Assembly (NCBI GenBank): GCA_045629205.1
Contig: JAZQQT010000177.1
Location: forward strand, 1-5,804
Length of the DNA stretch: 5,804 nt
From: JAZQLP01 sp045629205
GTDB taxonomy: Bacteria; Bacillota; Clostridia; Oscillospirales; UBA644
Direction: 5' to 3'
This document shows positions 5,052-5,804 of the stretch, in pieces (the first letter of the stretch is position 1; each line of letters starts with the position of its first letter). Under the pieces are notes generated by a model. The model was not told the DNA's origin. It worked only from the letters and a program-made list of their open reading frames with translations, and ran no database searches. Position numbers and translations under genes: made by a program.

Positions 5052-5804
5052 TTAGACTTCCGGCAAATAATACAGTTTGCCATCCTTCGCAATAAGTCTT
5101 ACATCTTCCTGGAATAAATCAGTTTCTGATTCATGAGTACGTGGAGTATTCTCATGACTTTGTTTGCTTATCATTTTGACTGTATTCTTCGAAATTGATT
5201 TGTAATGTAGATTGTCATCGAACAAAGCCGGTATGCTCATAAATAAGCCTTCTATGCCCTGACGTCTTCTTCTTGACGATTCAAGATCAATCTCAAGTTT
5301 CAAACCATTGTCTTCATGCCATGCTGCTAACTCTTTTAATACGGAATCAGACTGTTTAGCATATGGAAGATACATCGCATAACTATTTTCTCTCGTAATT
5401 GCACCAAGATTCAACGCATATGTCAAATCGGCAATCTTATACATAACTTCTAACAACACTTGCTGATACTGATACCACTTATTAACATCTGAAACCATTC
5501 CCTCATACTTGGAATAGTCCATGTCTCGATTCTTAGTAAATCCTTGAATTGCAAGATTTGCCTGCCCCAAAAGCTGAGCACATTCATGTTCCAAGTTTTT
5601 CAAGTGGGCCAACTCTCTATTCCTGAGCTCATTATTTTCCATCGTTTCAATCTGAAATGTGGAAGCCTTTTGAACCTCAGCAACAAGAGCAAACACCTTA
5701 CTCTTATATTCATTATCCTGAAAATCAGCAATCTTTGATATTCCATCAGAAATTTCTTCCAACTGATCATTTATCTGTGTCATGTAGTACTGGCCTACAA
5801 CCAT
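5052..5804 (-). CDS. Alpha-helical protein of unknown function, N-terminus probably outside the window
   Basis: At least 250 residues are visible. I do not recognise a named family, although the text (GQYYMTQINDQLEEISDGIS near the start, a final KLYYLPEV) resembles uncharacterised proteins I associate with gut Firmicutes. The visible part is almost wholly helical, with heptad-like stretches at about 9-47 and 55-88, two aromatic-rich helices around 108-147 (VNKWYQYQ, MYKIADLTYALNLG), a basic SRRRR at 177-181, and a short beta-like C-terminus (VRLIAKDGKLYYLPEV). No membrane helix or signal peptide is seen here. The first visible codon is an ATG exactly at the window edge, with no upstream bases to test a ribosome binding site, so it may be internal. 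Base use differs from the other genes: 5461-5804 holds only two CpG dinucleotides in 344 bases, whereas 3061-3360 of the kinase holds about 24 in 300. This hints at a separate origin. A scaffold or coiled-coil partner is possible; no enzymatic motif is visible. Confidence 0.7.
   Translation of the reverse strand: MVVGQYYMTQINDQLEEISDGISKIADFQDNEYKSKVFALVAEVQKASTFQIETMENNELRNRELAHLKNLEHECAQLLGQANLAIQGFTKNRDMDYSKYEGMVSDVNKWYQYQQVLLEVMYKIADLTYALNLGAITRENSYAMYLPYAKQSDSVLKELAAWHEDNGLKLEIDLESSRRRRQGIEGLFMSIPALFDDNLHYKSISKNTVKMISKQSHENTPRTHESETDLFQEDVRLIAKDGKLYYLPEV

Noticed and set aside
1..5804. Insertion sequences, CRISPR repeats, tRNA or rRNA, and phage genes
   Set aside because: No transposase motifs, regularly spaced repeats, cloverleaf-like segments or phage-type genes were seen on either strand.

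Overview
The window looks like a stretch of chromosome from a low-to-moderate GC, gut-type Firmicute, with Clostridia (Lachnospiraceae or Oscillospiraceae) as the best guess. The grounds are AGGAG/GAGG ribosome binding sites, Clostridia-style hybrid kinase motifs (MSHDIRTPMNAI, ILMDIQMP) and the family make-up. This taxonomic call is inference from style, not a match to a genome. Every gene I can support lies on the minus strand, so transcription runs from high to low coordinates.

Layout in order of transcription: (a) 5804-5052, the C-terminal part of an alpha-helical protein of unknown function that runs off the window edge. It is strikingly poor in CpG compared with its neighbours. (b) 5050-5002, a compact junction with a weak terminator-like hairpin running straight into a TTGACA/TATAAA promoter candidate. 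(c) 4970-2775, a membrane-bound hybrid histidine kinase made of a dCache-type extracellular sensor, HisKA, HATPase and a receiver domain. Its sensor carries residues matching, as I recall it, the amino-acid-binding pattern of dCache_1AA domains. (d) 2729-2600, a short wreck of an acyltransferase-3 gene, with a good ribosome binding site and start codon but a frameshift at an A8 tract and nearly all of the gene missing. (e) 2560-1400, an intact PLP-dependent decarboxylase of the histidine/serine decarboxylase type. (f) 1321-161, a multi-pass membrane diguanylate cyclase with an active-site GGDEF but no RxxD inhibitory site. (g) 43-1, the first 14 codons of another gene with a clear ribosome binding site.

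How they might work together (inference): the kinase may sense an extracellular amino acid, the decarboxylase consumes an amino acid, and the cyclase converts another membrane-sensed cue into c-di-GMP. This would be an amino-acid-responsive metabolic and signalling neighbourhood. The genes are separated by gaps of 78 to 214 bases with their own ribosome binding sites. A single operon is therefore possible but not shown. Two starts differ from the longest open frame: the cyclase (ATG at 1321, not GTG at 1351) and the decarboxylase (ATG at 2560, not TTG at 2590) both have a strong Shine-Dalgarno placed for the internal ATG.

No RNA gene, CRISPR array, insertion sequence or phage gene was seen. 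No stretch longer than 300 bases lacks a gene.
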